This document shows, one piece after another, positions 1 to 7,878 of a stretch of 26,010 nucleotides of DNA (its first letter is position 1; each line of letters starts with the position of its first letter). The stretch covers positions 1-26,010 of the forward strand of contig JAERML010000011.1 in NCBI GenBank assembly GCA_016844425.1, given 5' to 3'. The position numbers and the translations under genes were made by a program. The notes beneath the pieces were generated by a model. That model saw only the letters and a list, made by a program, of their open reading frames with translations, was not told the origin of the DNA and made no database searches. Origin of the DNA: Bacteroidota bacterium. Lineage in GTDB: Bacteria; Bacteroidota; UBA10030; UBA6906.

Positions 1-476
1 GCCTCTATGGCGGCTCCGATCTCTGGATGCTGGCAATCCCCTTCGGCGTTGCTTTTGCGTTCAAAGGACTCAAGCAGATCCTGATTCGTTGGAACAAGCC
101 GGGTGCAGTGTACTCTTCAGCATTTCTCCTGACCGTGTTCCTCCTTGCATTGAGTCAGGCAACCTTCACCGGTGTGGCGCGGACTGCCATGTTTGAAGGG
201 ATCGAGGCATCACAGCAGCTGATTCCTATTTCGTATTGGATCAGATCGCATGTACCGAATGACGCCACGGTGTGTGCGATGCACCGGCCGGGAATTCTTA
301 GCTACTATGCAGAGCGGGATGTTACGTGCGCTGATCGTTCGAAGACAGATCGCAAGAGACAGGAACGGGACTATGTGGTGGACAACGCGGCGATGATGGA
401 TGGCTTTGACTTGGTGTACACCACGCCGGGAATTGCTGGGCCCACACACGTGTACGGAGTCTGGAGGAGACGATGA
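1..476 (+). CDS. C-terminal part of an ArnT/PMT-like membrane glycosyltransferase (partial)
   Basis: The frame is open from the window edge, so the gene starts upstream; only about the last 158 residues are visible. They contain two hydrophobic segments (around LAIPFGVAFAF and AFLLTVFLLALSQ) and then a soluble tail with the pattern YWIRSHVPNDATV...RPGILSYYAERD. A 'W-I-R..P.dA.v...r...l.YY..R' stretch after the last membrane helix is typical of the C-terminal part of family 39/ArnT-like polyprenyl-phosphate-sugar transferases. These enzymes move a sugar from a lipid carrier to an acceptor on the outer face of the inner membrane. The substrate cannot be told from this fragment. The stop overlaps the next start (ATGA, 473-476), so translation is probably coupled to the plug-protein gene. 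The family call is an inference from the tail only; another multi-spanning membrane protein remains possible. Confidence 0.5.
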   Translation, partial: LYGGSDLWMLAIPFGVAFAFKGLKQILIRWNKPGAVYSSAFLLTVFLLALSQATFTGVARTAMFEGIEASQQLIPISYWIRSHVPNDATVCAMHRPGILSYYAERDVTCADRSKTDRKRQERDYVVDNAAMMDGFDLVYTTPGIAGPTHVYGVWRRR

Positions 477-1780
477 TGCACCGCGGGAGAGGGAGTCTGA
501 TTTGCATCTGGCTCGGGATGTGGGGATTGGGAGTAGCCCGGGGACAAGACATCCCATCGGGGGTCGGGCCGGTTGTTGTCAGGGGACTCTCAGTCTATGC
601 CATGGAGAACGAGCAAAACTTTCCCGTTGTGACGCGAGATAGTGTCAACGCTCCTTTCCGGCAGTACCTTACCATTCAGTTCGATGTGCTGGCCGATGAT
701 CAGATCATGTTCTGGCACTGTACACGCGACTGGGTACCGGACAAAAATGTTTTCCTGCAGGATGAGACGCACAATACTTCGTTCAACCTATCCTATCGCA
801 CATCCCCTAACGGCGTGCGTGGGTACGCCTACCGGTACAAGAACCGATTTCCAGATGAAGATGACATCGTGCGGTTTGCCTACTCCGGTAACTGGATATT
901 CAGAATAATGGATAATGATGAGACCTCTGTATATGGTGAAGGAAAGTTCTTTGTGGTGGACAATCAGACGCCGACGGATGTCCATGTGACAGATGATTAT
1001 CTTACAGACAACGCCTCACCGATGAACCAGGTCCATAAAGTGGAGGCTCGTATCATCTTGCCGGATGAGGTGGAAGGACAGTTCTATGCGACGGTTGATG
1101 TGTACCAGAATTGGCGCATTGATCATGCCTACCGTATTGATGCGAATGACAGAAATTCATACACCACGGTGGATGGCTATAACACAGGGCGTCGTCGGTT
1201 CTCTGTCTCGAATGTCTTTCCCGGCAACGAGTATCGTATGCTTGATCTCAGCAATGTCAACCGGTATCCGAACCATTCGCTCATCAGATTGGTGGAAGGA
1301 GCTGACCAGGAGCGGGCCTTCTGGCGAACGGGTCCCGACAGGAACGGAGCAGCGTTTCTTAACAGGTTCACCGGCATTAATTCCGACTACCTTGAGGTTC
1401 TCTTTCGTCTCGATTTGACACCAGCGTCACTCCGGGCAGCCACGGTCGGAGGGAGGGAGATCTTTGTTGTCGGTCAATTCAACCAATGGTGGCCCACGGC
1501 CGATGACATGCTTGTCTACGACGAGGATGAGATGTCATACGTTGTGAGGAAACTTCTTCGCAGGGGAGTGTATGACTACCAGTATGTAACGGGATTCTGG
1601 GACGCCAGAAGCCGGACCGTTCTGGATCAGGACTGGCTCGACCTAGAGGGGAACGACTGGCGAACGACTAACACGTATCGCGCATTTGTGTACTACAAGG
1701 ATCCTCGCTACGGCGGGTTCGATCGACTGGTGGGCTACGGGACCGCACTCAGCGGGACGGCGCCGGCTGGTCCATATTAA
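473..1780 (+). CDS. Type IX secretion system plug protein (DUF5103 family)
   Basis: A 435-residue exported protein. A short hydrophobic leader ending near ARGQD suggests a signal peptide. The N-terminal domain has the family pattern around YLTIQFDVLADD, HCTRDW and RFAYSGNWIF, and the C-terminal part has VGQFNQWWP, GVYDYQYV, EGNDWRTTNTYRAFVYY and FDRLVGYG, which are hallmarks of DUF5103. In the studied Bacteroidota system, proteins of this family close the periplasmic side of the giant SprA translocon pore of type IX secretion when it is empty. A purine-rich ribosome site (GGAGGAGA, 463-470) lies just before two adjacent ATG codons (473 and 476); I use the first, which overlaps the previous stop. 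No other type IX genes are in the window, so the function here rests on family membership. It points strongly to a Bacteroidota/Ignavibacteriota host. Confidence 0.85.
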   Translation: MMHRGRGSLICIWLGMWGLGVARGQDIPSGVGPVVVRGLSVYAMENEQNFPVVTRDSVNAPFRQYLTIQFDVLADDQIMFWHCTRDWVPDKNVFLQDETHNTSFNLSYRTSPNGVRGYAYRYKNRFPDEDDIVRFAYSGNWIFRIMDNDETSVYGEGKFFVVDNQTPTDVHVTDDYLTDNASPMNQVHKVEARIILPDEVEGQFYATVDVYQNWRIDHAYRIDANDRNSYTTVDGYNTGRRRFSVSNVFPGNEYRMLDLSNVNRYPNHSLIRLVEGADQERAFWRTGPDRNGAAFLNRFTGINSDYLEVLFRLDLTPASLRAATVGGREIFVVGQFNQWWPTADDMLVYDEDEMSYVVRKLLRRGVYDYQYVTGFWDARSRTVLDQDWLDLEGNDWRTTNTYRAFVYYKDPRYGGFDRLVGYGTALSGTAPAGPY

Positions 1781-1794
1781 TCACGTGGGTTTCT

Positions 1795-2835
1795 GTGGAA
1801 CAACTCAGAATTTGCGTGGTGGGTGTCGGGCATCTCGGCTCATTGCAACAACTCAGAATTGGCGTGGTGGGTGTCGGGCATCTCGGCTCATTGCATACGA
1901 AAATGCTGGCGGATCTTCCGTCGGTTAAGCTCGTTGGTGTGTATGATGTGGAGCAGGAAAAAGCTGTCGCGATTGCAGCTGAATATGGCACGCGTGCGTT
2001 TGCATCGCTTGACGAATTGCTGGGTCACGTAGATGCACTGACCATTGCCACGGCAACCACGTCACATTTCTCTGTTGCCATCGAGGCCCTCGGACACGGC
2101 AAGCATCTCTTCATTGAAAAACCGATCACGCAAACGATCGCCGAAGCGGAAACTGTCTGCTCACTTGCAAAGCAGAAGGGGCTCCTCGTACAGGTGGGTC
2201 ATATCGAGCGGTTTAACCCTGCAATCCTTGCGCTGGAACGGTACACGATCCAGCCGATGTTTGTCGAGTCACACCGGCTTGCCCAGTTCAATCCGCGCGG
2301 TGCAGATGTTGCCGTTGTTCTCGACCTGATGATCCACGATATCGACATCATCCTTACCTTTGTCAAGTCGCCGGTGGTGCGTGTTGACGCCAACGGTGTC
2401 GCAGTGGTGTCCGACAGCGTTGATATTGCCAACGCGCGGCTGCAATTTGAGAACGGCTGCGTTGCCAATGTCACTGCCAGCCGGATTTCACAGCGAAAAA
2501 TGCGCAAGATGCGTCTCTTCCAAAGGAACGAGTATATCTCGATCGATTTTTCTGAAGGGCTTGCCGAGGTGTTCCGGCTGGTCGGAGAGGACGAGCCAGA
2601 TGCCAAGGGGACCATGATGCTTGGTGAGATTGGATTGGGAAAGTACAAACGGAAGATTGTATACGTGCAACCTGAAGTGAAGGAGGTGAATGCGCTGATG
2701 TACGAACTTGATCTCTTTGCCAAAGCCGTTACCAATCGTACCCAGCCACTCGTCACCGGCGAAGACGGCAAACGGGCACTCGAGGTTGCCCAGATCATTA
2801 TGGAGAAGATCAGTCAACAGACGGTGCAGATGTAA
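1795..2835 (+). CDS. Gfo/Idh/MocA family NAD(P)-dependent oxidoreductase with duplicated N-terminal Rossmann motif
   Basis: A 346-residue protein with an N-terminal nucleotide-binding fold and the family's catalytic-domain motifs: EKPIT (Lys109, the usual active-site lysine) and DLMIHDID (Asp177 and His181). The stretch VGHIERFNPA resembles members that oxidise nucleotide sugars, such as UDP-GlcNAc 3-dehydrogenases, so a role in surface sugar or lipid A synthesis is possible but unproven. The first strand and glycine loop occur twice: residues 3-18 (QLRICVVGVGHLGSLQ) and 19-34 (QLRIGVVGVGHLGSLH), from a 48-bp tandem repeat. The start is GTG at 1795, 14 nt after the previous stop. A TTG at 1843 would give a protein with a single motif and normal family layout. 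No strong ribosome site precedes either codon. The gene abuts the next one (TAAATG). Confidence 0.88.
   Translation: MEQLRICVVGVGHLGSLQQLRIGVVGVGHLGSLHTKMLADLPSVKLVGVYDVEQEKAVAIAAEYGTRAFASLDELLGHVDALTIATATTSHFSVAIEALGHGKHLFIEKPITQTIAEAETVCSLAKQKGLLVQVGHIERFNPAILALERYTIQPMFVESHRLAQFNPRGADVAVVLDLMIHDIDIILTFVKSPVVRVDANGVAVVSDSVDIANARLQFENGCVANVTASRISQRKMRKMRLFQRNEYISIDFSEGLAEVFRLVGEDEPDAKGTMMLGEIGLGKYKRKIVYVQPEVKEVNALMYELDLFAKAVTNRTQPLVTGEDGKRALEVAQIIMEKISQQTVQM
1801..1896 (+). repeat. 48-bp direct tandem repeat (two copies) inside the oxidoreductase gene
   Basis: Copy 1 is 1801-1848 and copy 2 is 1849-1896. They differ inside the unit at 1813 (T) versus 1861 (G), giving Cys7 versus Gly23, and at the last base (1848 A versus 1896 T). 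The identity also reaches two bases upstream of each copy. The unit is 16 codons, so the reading frame is kept. It encodes the first beta strand and GxGxxG loop of the Rossmann fold. The near identity suggests a recent event, or an assembly artefact. Confidence 0.95.
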
Positions 2836-4245
2836 ATGGCGGAACGACAAGAAATCATTGCGCTGTCCCATCCCATGCTCACTGCAATCGGCTCCGTGGC
2901 AGATCGGGATGGATTTGAGGCCTATGTCGTCGGCGGGTACGTCAGGGATGTCCTGCTGGGGCACGCTGGCAAAGATATCGACATTCTGGTGATTGGTGAC
3001 GGAGTGCAGTTTGCGCGCACGGTTGCCCGGACATTGGGGCTGCCAAATGTTGTCGTGTTTGATCAGTTTGGAACGGCCATGGTTCCGATGGAGAATGGAA
3101 AGATCGAGTTCGTAGGCGCAAGGAAGGAGGAGTATTCCTCTGATTCCCGTAATCCCGTTGTCAGCGTCGGGACGTTGGAGGACGATCTGCGCCGCCGGGA
3201 CTTCACGGTGAACGCGTTGGCGGCGAGCTTGAATAAGGAACGGTTTGGCACACTGTACGATCCCTTCAAGGGGCAGGAGGACATGAAGCGTAGGTACCTC
3301 CGCACGCCGCTCGAACCGGCAAAGACCTTCGATGACGACCCTCTTCGCATCATGCGAGCGCTCCGATTTGCTTCGCAGCTCGAGTTCACTATCGAAGAGA
3401 AAACCATGGCCGCGCTCCGTGGCATGAAGGAGAGGCTCTCCATCATCTCACAAGAACGGATCACGGACGAGCTTCTGAAAGTCCTTCAGAGCCCGCGTCC
3501 TTCTATAGGTCTGCGTCTGATGTATGATACCGGTGTGATGCACCAGGTTTTTCCCGAGGTTGCCCAGATGGCCGGCGTCGACCAACGGAAGGACCATCAC
3601 CACAAGGATGTTTTTCTTCACACGTGTATTGTTGTTGACAACCTTGCACTCACTACCGACAACGTCTGGCTCCGTTTTGCAGCTCTGGTGCACGATATCG
3701 CCAAGCCGCGCACGAAGGCATTCAAAGAAGGAATCGGCTGGACGTTTCATGGCCACGAGGAAATAGGTGCGCGCATGCAGAAGGGGATCTTTCGACGATT
3801 GAAGCTTCCTCTTGCCTCCCTGCCCTACGTCGAGAAGCTTGTCCGGCTCCATCTTAGACCAATGGTGCTTGTTGATGAGATCGTCACGGATTCCGCCGTC
3901 CGGCGGCTTGTTTTCGACGCAGGGAACGACATTGACGACCTCATGAAACTCTGCCGGGCCGATATCACCTCGAAGAATCCAAACCTGGTTGCACGGTATC
4001 TCAAGAACTATGATGTGGTGATGTCGAAAATCGTTGAGGTCGAAGAGCGCGATCGGTTGCGAAATTGGCAACCTCCGGTAAAGGGGGACGAAATCATGGC
4101 AGTTTGTGGTCTCGAACCGGGTCGCAAGGTGGGGCTCCTAAAGAAAGCCATAGAAGAGGCGGTTCTGGAAGGGACCATTCCGAATGAACACGACGCAGCA
4201 CTTTCCTACCTTACGAAGATAAAGGATACGATTCTGAACGGGTAA
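2836..4245 (+). CDS. CCA tRNA nucleotidyltransferase / poly(A) polymerase family protein with HD domain
   Basis: A 469-residue class II nucleotidyltransferase. The head domain has VGGYVRD (residues 32-38), the metal-binding Asp47 and Asp49 in KDIDIL, and RRDFTVNALA (120-129). The segment FDDDPLRIMRALRFASQL (165-182) is the usual neck motif that helps recognise the tRNA end. A C-terminal HD domain follows, with HHHKD (254-258), the His286-Asp287 pair in ALVHDIAK and FHGHEEIG (304-311). Such proteins add or repair the 3' CCA of tRNAs in the cytoplasm; the HD part is a metal-dependent phosphohydrolase. The full-length HD-containing form is common in Bacteroidota. Sequence alone does not separate CCA-adding from poly(A)-adding activity. 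The ATG follows the oxidoreductase stop directly, so the genes are probably co-transcribed and coupled. Confidence 0.9.
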   Translation: MAERQEIIALSHPMLTAIGSVADRDGFEAYVVGGYVRDVLLGHAGKDIDILVIGDGVQFARTVARTLGLPNVVVFDQFGTAMVPMENGKIEFVGARKEEYSSDSRNPVVSVGTLEDDLRRRDFTVNALAASLNKERFGTLYDPFKGQEDMKRRYLRTPLEPAKTFDDDPLRIMRALRFASQLEFTIEEKTMAALRGMKERLSIISQERITDELLKVLQSPRPSIGLRLMYDTGVMHQVFPEVAQMAGVDQRKDHHHKDVFLHTCIVVDNLALTTDNVWLRFAALVHDIAKPRTKAFKEGIGWTFHGHEEIGARMQKGIFRRLKLPLASLPYVEKLVRLHLRPMVLVDEIVTDSAVRRLVFDAGNDIDDLMKLCRADITSKNPNLVARYLKNYDVVMSKIVEVEERDRLRNWQPPVKGDEIMAVCGLEPGRKVGLLKKAIEEAVLEGTIPNEHDAALSYLTKIKDTILNG

Positions 4246-4277
4246 CGGAGTTTTTTCCCGCCAGTTCATGAAACTTT

Positions 4278-4310
4278 TTGCCCCGCCAGAACGTCTATTG
4301 AGTAGTTTGG
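4278..4310 (+). promoter_or_regulatory. Possible -33/-7 promoter of the efflux operon
   Basis: TTG at 4278-4280 (at the end of a T run) is followed after 22 nt by TAGTTTGG (4303-4310), one mismatch from the Bacteroidota -7 consensus TAnnTTTG. The spacer is a little longer than the 19-20 nt seen at the better promoters of this window. It would give a leader of about 120 nt before the TolC-like gene. Weak evidence. Confidence 0.3.
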
Positions 4311-4430
4311 CCGTCCTGAGTGCGATCTGGCAGAGTTGAAAGTGTGTGCTGGCATATCAAATTTCACGTCGAAGCGACAAGCACCTGCCAGAGTACTCTG
4401 TCCGAGTATCCCCAAGTTACACCAATCAAT

Positions 4431-4434
4431 GGAG
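4431..4434 (+). promoter_or_regulatory. Ribosome binding site deciding the TolC-family start
   Basis: GGAG lies 6 nt before ATG 4441, which opens directly into a hydrophobic signal peptide. This favours 4441 over the in-frame TTG at 4336 and the ATG at 4429. Confidence 0.65.
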
Positions 4435-4440
4435 TTAGTT

Positions 4441-5772
4441 ATGCGAGTCACCACCACCACCATCGCATTTATCCTTTTGCCAGGAACGCTGCTTTTTGGA
4501 CAGGCGAAGACCCTGACGCTGGATCAGGCGCGGCAACTTGCCTTGGAACGTAACCTTGATGTCGTCCAGGCTCAGAACAACGTGGAAGCCGCGCAAAGCG
4601 GTGTGCTGGCAGCCTATGGCAACTACTTGCCGACCCTTTCTGCTTCCGGGACATGGAACCACACACGTAATAGCGCTGTGTTCGTCGGTGGTGAACAAAT
4701 TACCGGTGGTGGTCAGACGAGAGTAAACGACTATTACTCAACCGGACTTGATCTGAATTACACGATCTTCAACGGTTTTTCTCGTGAAGCGACCATGAAT
4801 CGCGCCACGTCTTCAGCAGTCTCATCGGAGAACATTGCAGCACGCACGCGACAGTCGATCGCCTTCCAGGTTGAAGCCGGATACCTAAACGTCCTCCGCA
4901 ATGAGCAACTTGTCCGCGTAAGCGAGGAAAACCTCAAGCGTGACCGCCGACAGTTGGAACGGATTACGGAGGCGAACCGGGTCGGGTCACTTTCTCTTGC
5001 GGATGTCTACCGTCAGCAATCGCAGGTGGCACAGGACGAACTGAGTCTGATCACAGCCCAGAACAACTTTGACAAGTCAAGAGCTGATCTGGTGGCGTTG
5101 ATCGGTTTGGATGTTGCAGACGAGTACAACTTTATCGACCCTTCGTTGGGTACCGAAATCAGCCAGGACGAGCTTGAAGCAACGACGGCGCAGTATAAAG
5201 ACTTCACGGCGTCAAGCCAGCGCGCCCTTTCTCTGCGTCCGGACTATATGAGCGCGAGCGACCAATTGGATGCAGCCGGCTCCGCTGTGACCATTGCGCG
5301 GGCGGGCTATCTTCCATCGGTTTCGGCTTTTGCCGGATACAGTCTGTCGGATAGGAAGATTTCCAATCTGTCTGATAACAAGAACATGAACGTGGGCCTC
5401 AGTATTCGCTGGAATTTGTTCGATGGTTTCCAGACAAACCAGTCCCTGCAGACTGCCATGGCCACGGAACGGAACGCTGAGATCTCACTTGTGCAGGCTC
5501 AACGGAGCATTAATGTTGAAATTAAGAAGGCTCTTCTGGACCTCGAAGCGGCCCGGAAGCAGTATGAAGTAAGCCAGAAGGGGCTGATCTCTGCAACGGA
5601 GGACCGGAAGATTGCCGAGGAGCGATATAACCTTGGCGCCGGCACGCTGCTTGATCTTCTTACGGCAAATGCCAACCTCGTGAACGCGGAGGCGAACAAG
5701 ATCAATGCGGTCTACAACCACATCACCGCAAAGCGGAACATGGAATACGCCCTAGGCGAACGAAAGTTGTAA
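4441..5772 (+). CDS. TolC-family outer-membrane efflux protein
   Basis: A 443-residue outer-membrane factor. A signal peptide (MRVTTTTIAFILLPGTLLFG) precedes LTLDQARQLALERNLDVVQAQNN, the usual opening helix of the first efflux-protein repeat. Two internally similar halves are visible: a long alpha-helical region after YTIFNGFSREATMNRA, and an equivalent one after IRWNLFDGFQTNQSL. Both 'beta-strand, D/N-G-F' turns mark the entry into the helical barrel. TolC-type trimers form a channel through the outer membrane and a periplasmic tunnel. The gene leads the MacA/MacB-like set downstream, so it is the likely outer-membrane partner of that transporter. A small hairpin (5786-5801) sits in the 50-nt gap to the adaptor gene. 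Confidence 0.9.
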   Translation: MRVTTTTIAFILLPGTLLFGQAKTLTLDQARQLALERNLDVVQAQNNVEAAQSGVLAAYGNYLPTLSASGTWNHTRNSAVFVGGEQITGGGQTRVNDYYSTGLDLNYTIFNGFSREATMNRATSSAVSSENIAARTRQSIAFQVEAGYLNVLRNEQLVRVSEENLKRDRRQLERITEANRVGSLSLADVYRQQSQVAQDELSLITAQNNFDKSRADLVALIGLDVADEYNFIDPSLGTEISQDELEATTAQYKDFTASSQRALSLRPDYMSASDQLDAAGSAVTIARAGYLPSVSAFAGYSLSDRKISNLSDNKNMNVGLSIRWNLFDGFQTNQSLQTAMATERNAEISLVQAQRSINVEIKKALLDLEAARKQYEVSQKGLISATEDRKIAEERYNLGAGTLLDLLTANANLVNAEANKINAVYNHITAKRNMEYALGERKL

Positions 5773-5822
5773 GTCTCATCATCACGAGCGGCGGGACGCT
5801 CACAATTACAAGGAGCACACAC

Positions 5823-7100
5823 ATGGCGACCAACGGAAAGAAGTCAAAGAAGAAGAAAGTGATCATCTTCTCGAGTATCGGTCTGCTGGCGATTGTATTG
5901 GGGTTGGTTCTCTTTCTTGGCAGCAAGAAGGAGCCTATCCTGGCAGTGCAGGTTGAGAAAGTGAAGAAGCACACGATCACGCAGGTTGTCACGGCGACTG
6001 GCAAGATCCAGCCGGAGGTGCAGGTGAAGATTTCGCCGGAGGTGAGCGGCGAAATTGTTGCACTACCAGTGAAAGAGGGGCAGCGAGTGAAGAAGGGTGA
6101 CCTGCTGATGAAAATCAAGCCGGATGTGTATGTCGCGCAGCGCGACCAATTCTCGGCGGGACTTCTCCAGAGCAAGGCAAATCTGAACAAGACGGAGCCG
6201 GAGTTCAAACGTATCGAAAGCTTATACAAGAAGGGACTCGTCTCTGAGACCGAGTTCGATCAAGCGCGGGCGTCGTATGAAACGAGTAAGGCTGCGTATG
6301 CGCAATCCAAGGCTTCATTGGATCAGGCGGAGGAGAGCTTGCGCAAGACAACGATTGTCTCTCCGATGGATGGTACGGTGAGCCAGTTGAACTCGGAATT
6401 GGGAGAGCGCGTGTTAGGCACGAACCAGTTTCAGGGGACGGACGTCATGACGATCGCGGATCTTTCAAAGATGGAGGCGCGCGTTGATGTAAGCGAAACC
6501 GACGTGATCCTCGTGTCCGTGGGGGATACGGCCCGTATCGCTGTGGATGCCTTTCCCGACAAGAAGATCAACGCTCTCGTATATGAAATTGCCAACACCG
6601 CCACCTCGAAGGGGCTTGGCACCCAGGAAGAAGTGACAAACTTTGAAGTGAAGATGCGTATTGTTGACAAGGACATCACACTCCGACCTGGTATGTCCAT
6701 GACTGCAGATATCGAGACGGAGACGAAACATGACGTGTTTGCCGTTCCTATCCAAAGCGTAACCACCCGTGCGCCAAAGATGCCCTCGGGTGAAGAAGGG
6801 GGCGATGGCCAGCGGGGAGCGGTTGTCGTGAGTAATGAAAGGATCGGACGTGGACGCGGCGATAACAAACCGAAGGAGATTATCTTTGTGGTGGAAGGTG
6901 GTGTCGTGAAGGCTGTTCCGGTGAAGCGCGGCATCAGCAACGATGCATATGTCGAGATCACAGACGGTGTGTCGGAGGGGGTGGAGGTGGTGTCCGGCAG
7001 TTACAAGGCGATCAATCGAGAACTGGAAGATGGGACAAAGGTACGTGTGGAGGAGCAAAAGAAGATGGCCGGTAGAGGCGGGCAGAGCGAGAACGGATAG
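5823..7100 (+). CDS. MacA-like periplasmic adaptor (HlyD/RND membrane-fusion family)
   Basis: A 425-residue adaptor with a lysine-rich N-terminus, one membrane anchor (about residues 13-33) and the family layout: a first barrel/lipoyl half ([23 protein letters not shown], 57-79, then [13 protein letters not shown]), a helical hairpin (about 102-174), the second lipoyl half ([12 protein letters not shown]) and beta-barrel and membrane-proximal domains. It bridges the inner-membrane ABC transporter and the TolC channel. A Gly/Arg-rich low-complexity stretch interrupts the C-terminal part (about 318-350), a likely flexible loop. An AGGAG site lies 8 nt before the ATG. It sits between the TolC-like and ATPase genes, consistent with a MacAB-TolC-type pump. 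The exported substrate is unknown. Confidence 0.9.
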   Translation: MATNGKKSKKKKVIIFSSIGLLAIVLGLVLFLGSKKEPILAVQVEKVKKHTITQVVTATGKIQPEVQVKISPEVSGEIVALPVKEGQRVKKGDLLMKIKPDVYVAQRDQFSAGLLQSKANLNKTEPEFKRIESLYKKGLVSETEFDQARASYETSKAAYAQSKASLDQAEESLRKTTIVSPMDGTVSQLNSELGERVLGTNQFQGTDVMTIADLSKMEARVDVSETDVILVSVGDTARIAVDAFPDKKINALVYEIANTATSKGLGTQEEVTNFEVKMRIVDKDITLRPGMSMTADIETETKHDVFAVPIQSVTTRAPKMPSGEEGGDGQRGAVVVSNERIGRGRGDNKPKEIIFVVEGGVVKAVPVKRGISNDAYVEITDGVSEGVEVVSGSYKAINRELEDGTKVRVEEQKKMAGRGGQSENG

Positions 7101-7143
7101 TGTTCATGAATCCAGTAGCGATCAACCAGACGCGGGAAACGAT

Positions 7144-7857
7144 ATGAGCAACGTGATTGAGCTGAAGAACATTGTGAAGACTTACGATATGGGCGGGGCC
7201 GAACAAGTGCACGCCCTGCAGGGGGTCTCGCTTTCGCTCGGGCGAAATGAGTATGTAGCGATTATGGGCCCGTCCGGTTCCGGGAAATCCACTCTTATGA
7301 ACATCATCGGGTGTCTGGACACGCCGACGTCCGGCCTCTACGAGTTCAACGGGATCAACGTTAGTGAAATGAACGACAATGACCTGGCAAAAATTCGGAA
7401 CAGAGAGATCGGATTTGTCTTTCAAACATTCAATCTCCTTGCCCGGTCGGACGCGCTGCATAATGTGGAACTCCCGCTCATCTACGCCGGAATTCCGGCT
7501 GCAGAACGGAAACGTCGCGCCAGGGAAACGCTGGAACATGTCCAGCTTGGCGATCGGGTTCATCACAAACCCAACGAGCTCTCCGGCGGTCAGCGCCAAC
7601 GCGTTGCGGTCGCCCGTGCTCTTGTCACCAAACCGTCCATCATCCTGGCAGACGAACCAACCGGAAACCTCGACTCCAAGACCGGCGAAGAGATTTTGAT
7701 GCTGTTTGAGGAGCTCCATCGCCAGGGTAACACCATTATCATTGTCACGCACGAAGCAGAAATCGCCGAGCATGCACACCGTGTCATCAGGATCCGCGAC
7801 GGAAAGGTTGCGAGTGATGACCACGTGACCAAGCGTCGGACCTATGCGGTTGCCTAA
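7144..7857 (+). CDS. MacB/LolD-type ABC transporter ATPase
   Basis: A 237-residue stand-alone nucleotide-binding subunit. Walker [10 protein letters not shown] (42-50), Q-loop Gln94 in FVFQTFN, signature LSGGQ (146-150), Walker B IILADE with catalytic Glu171 and the switch His203 are all present, so it should be active. It is the MacB/LolD/FtsE class (short, with [20 protein letters not shown] after the Q-loop). In E. coli MacB the ATPase and permease are one chain; here they are split, as is common in Bacteroidota and Chlorobi. I start it at ATG 7144 ([14 protein letters not shown]), where homology to ABC proteins begins, rather than at in-frame codons inside the adaptor gene. It probably powers the three permeases that follow. 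Confidence 0.93.
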   Translation: MSNVIELKNIVKTYDMGGAEQVHALQGVSLSLGRNEYVAIMGPSGSGKSTLMNIIGCLDTPTSGLYEFNGINVSEMNDNDLAKIRNREIGFVFQTFNLLARSDALHNVELPLIYAGIPAAERKRRARETLEHVQLGDRVHHKPNELSGGQRQRVAVARALVTKPSIILADEPTGNLDSKTGEEILMLFEELHRQGNTIIIVTHEAEIAEHAHRVIRIRDGKVASDDHVTKRRTYAVA

Positions 7858-7878
7858 CCAACGAGCCGGAGGTGGTGT

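Noticed and set aside
4336..4440. N-terminal extension of the TolC-like protein to TTG 4336
   Set aside because: It would bury the signal peptide; GGAG before ATG 4441 supports the shorter form.
5786..5801. Small hairpin (GAGCG, 6-nt loop, CGCTC) between the TolC-like and adaptor genes
   Set aside because: Only 5 bp and no U run; too weak to call a terminator or attenuator.
7012..7824. 270-codon open frame on the minus strand, opposite the ABC ATPase
   Set aside because: Antisense of a gene with complete Walker and signature motifs.
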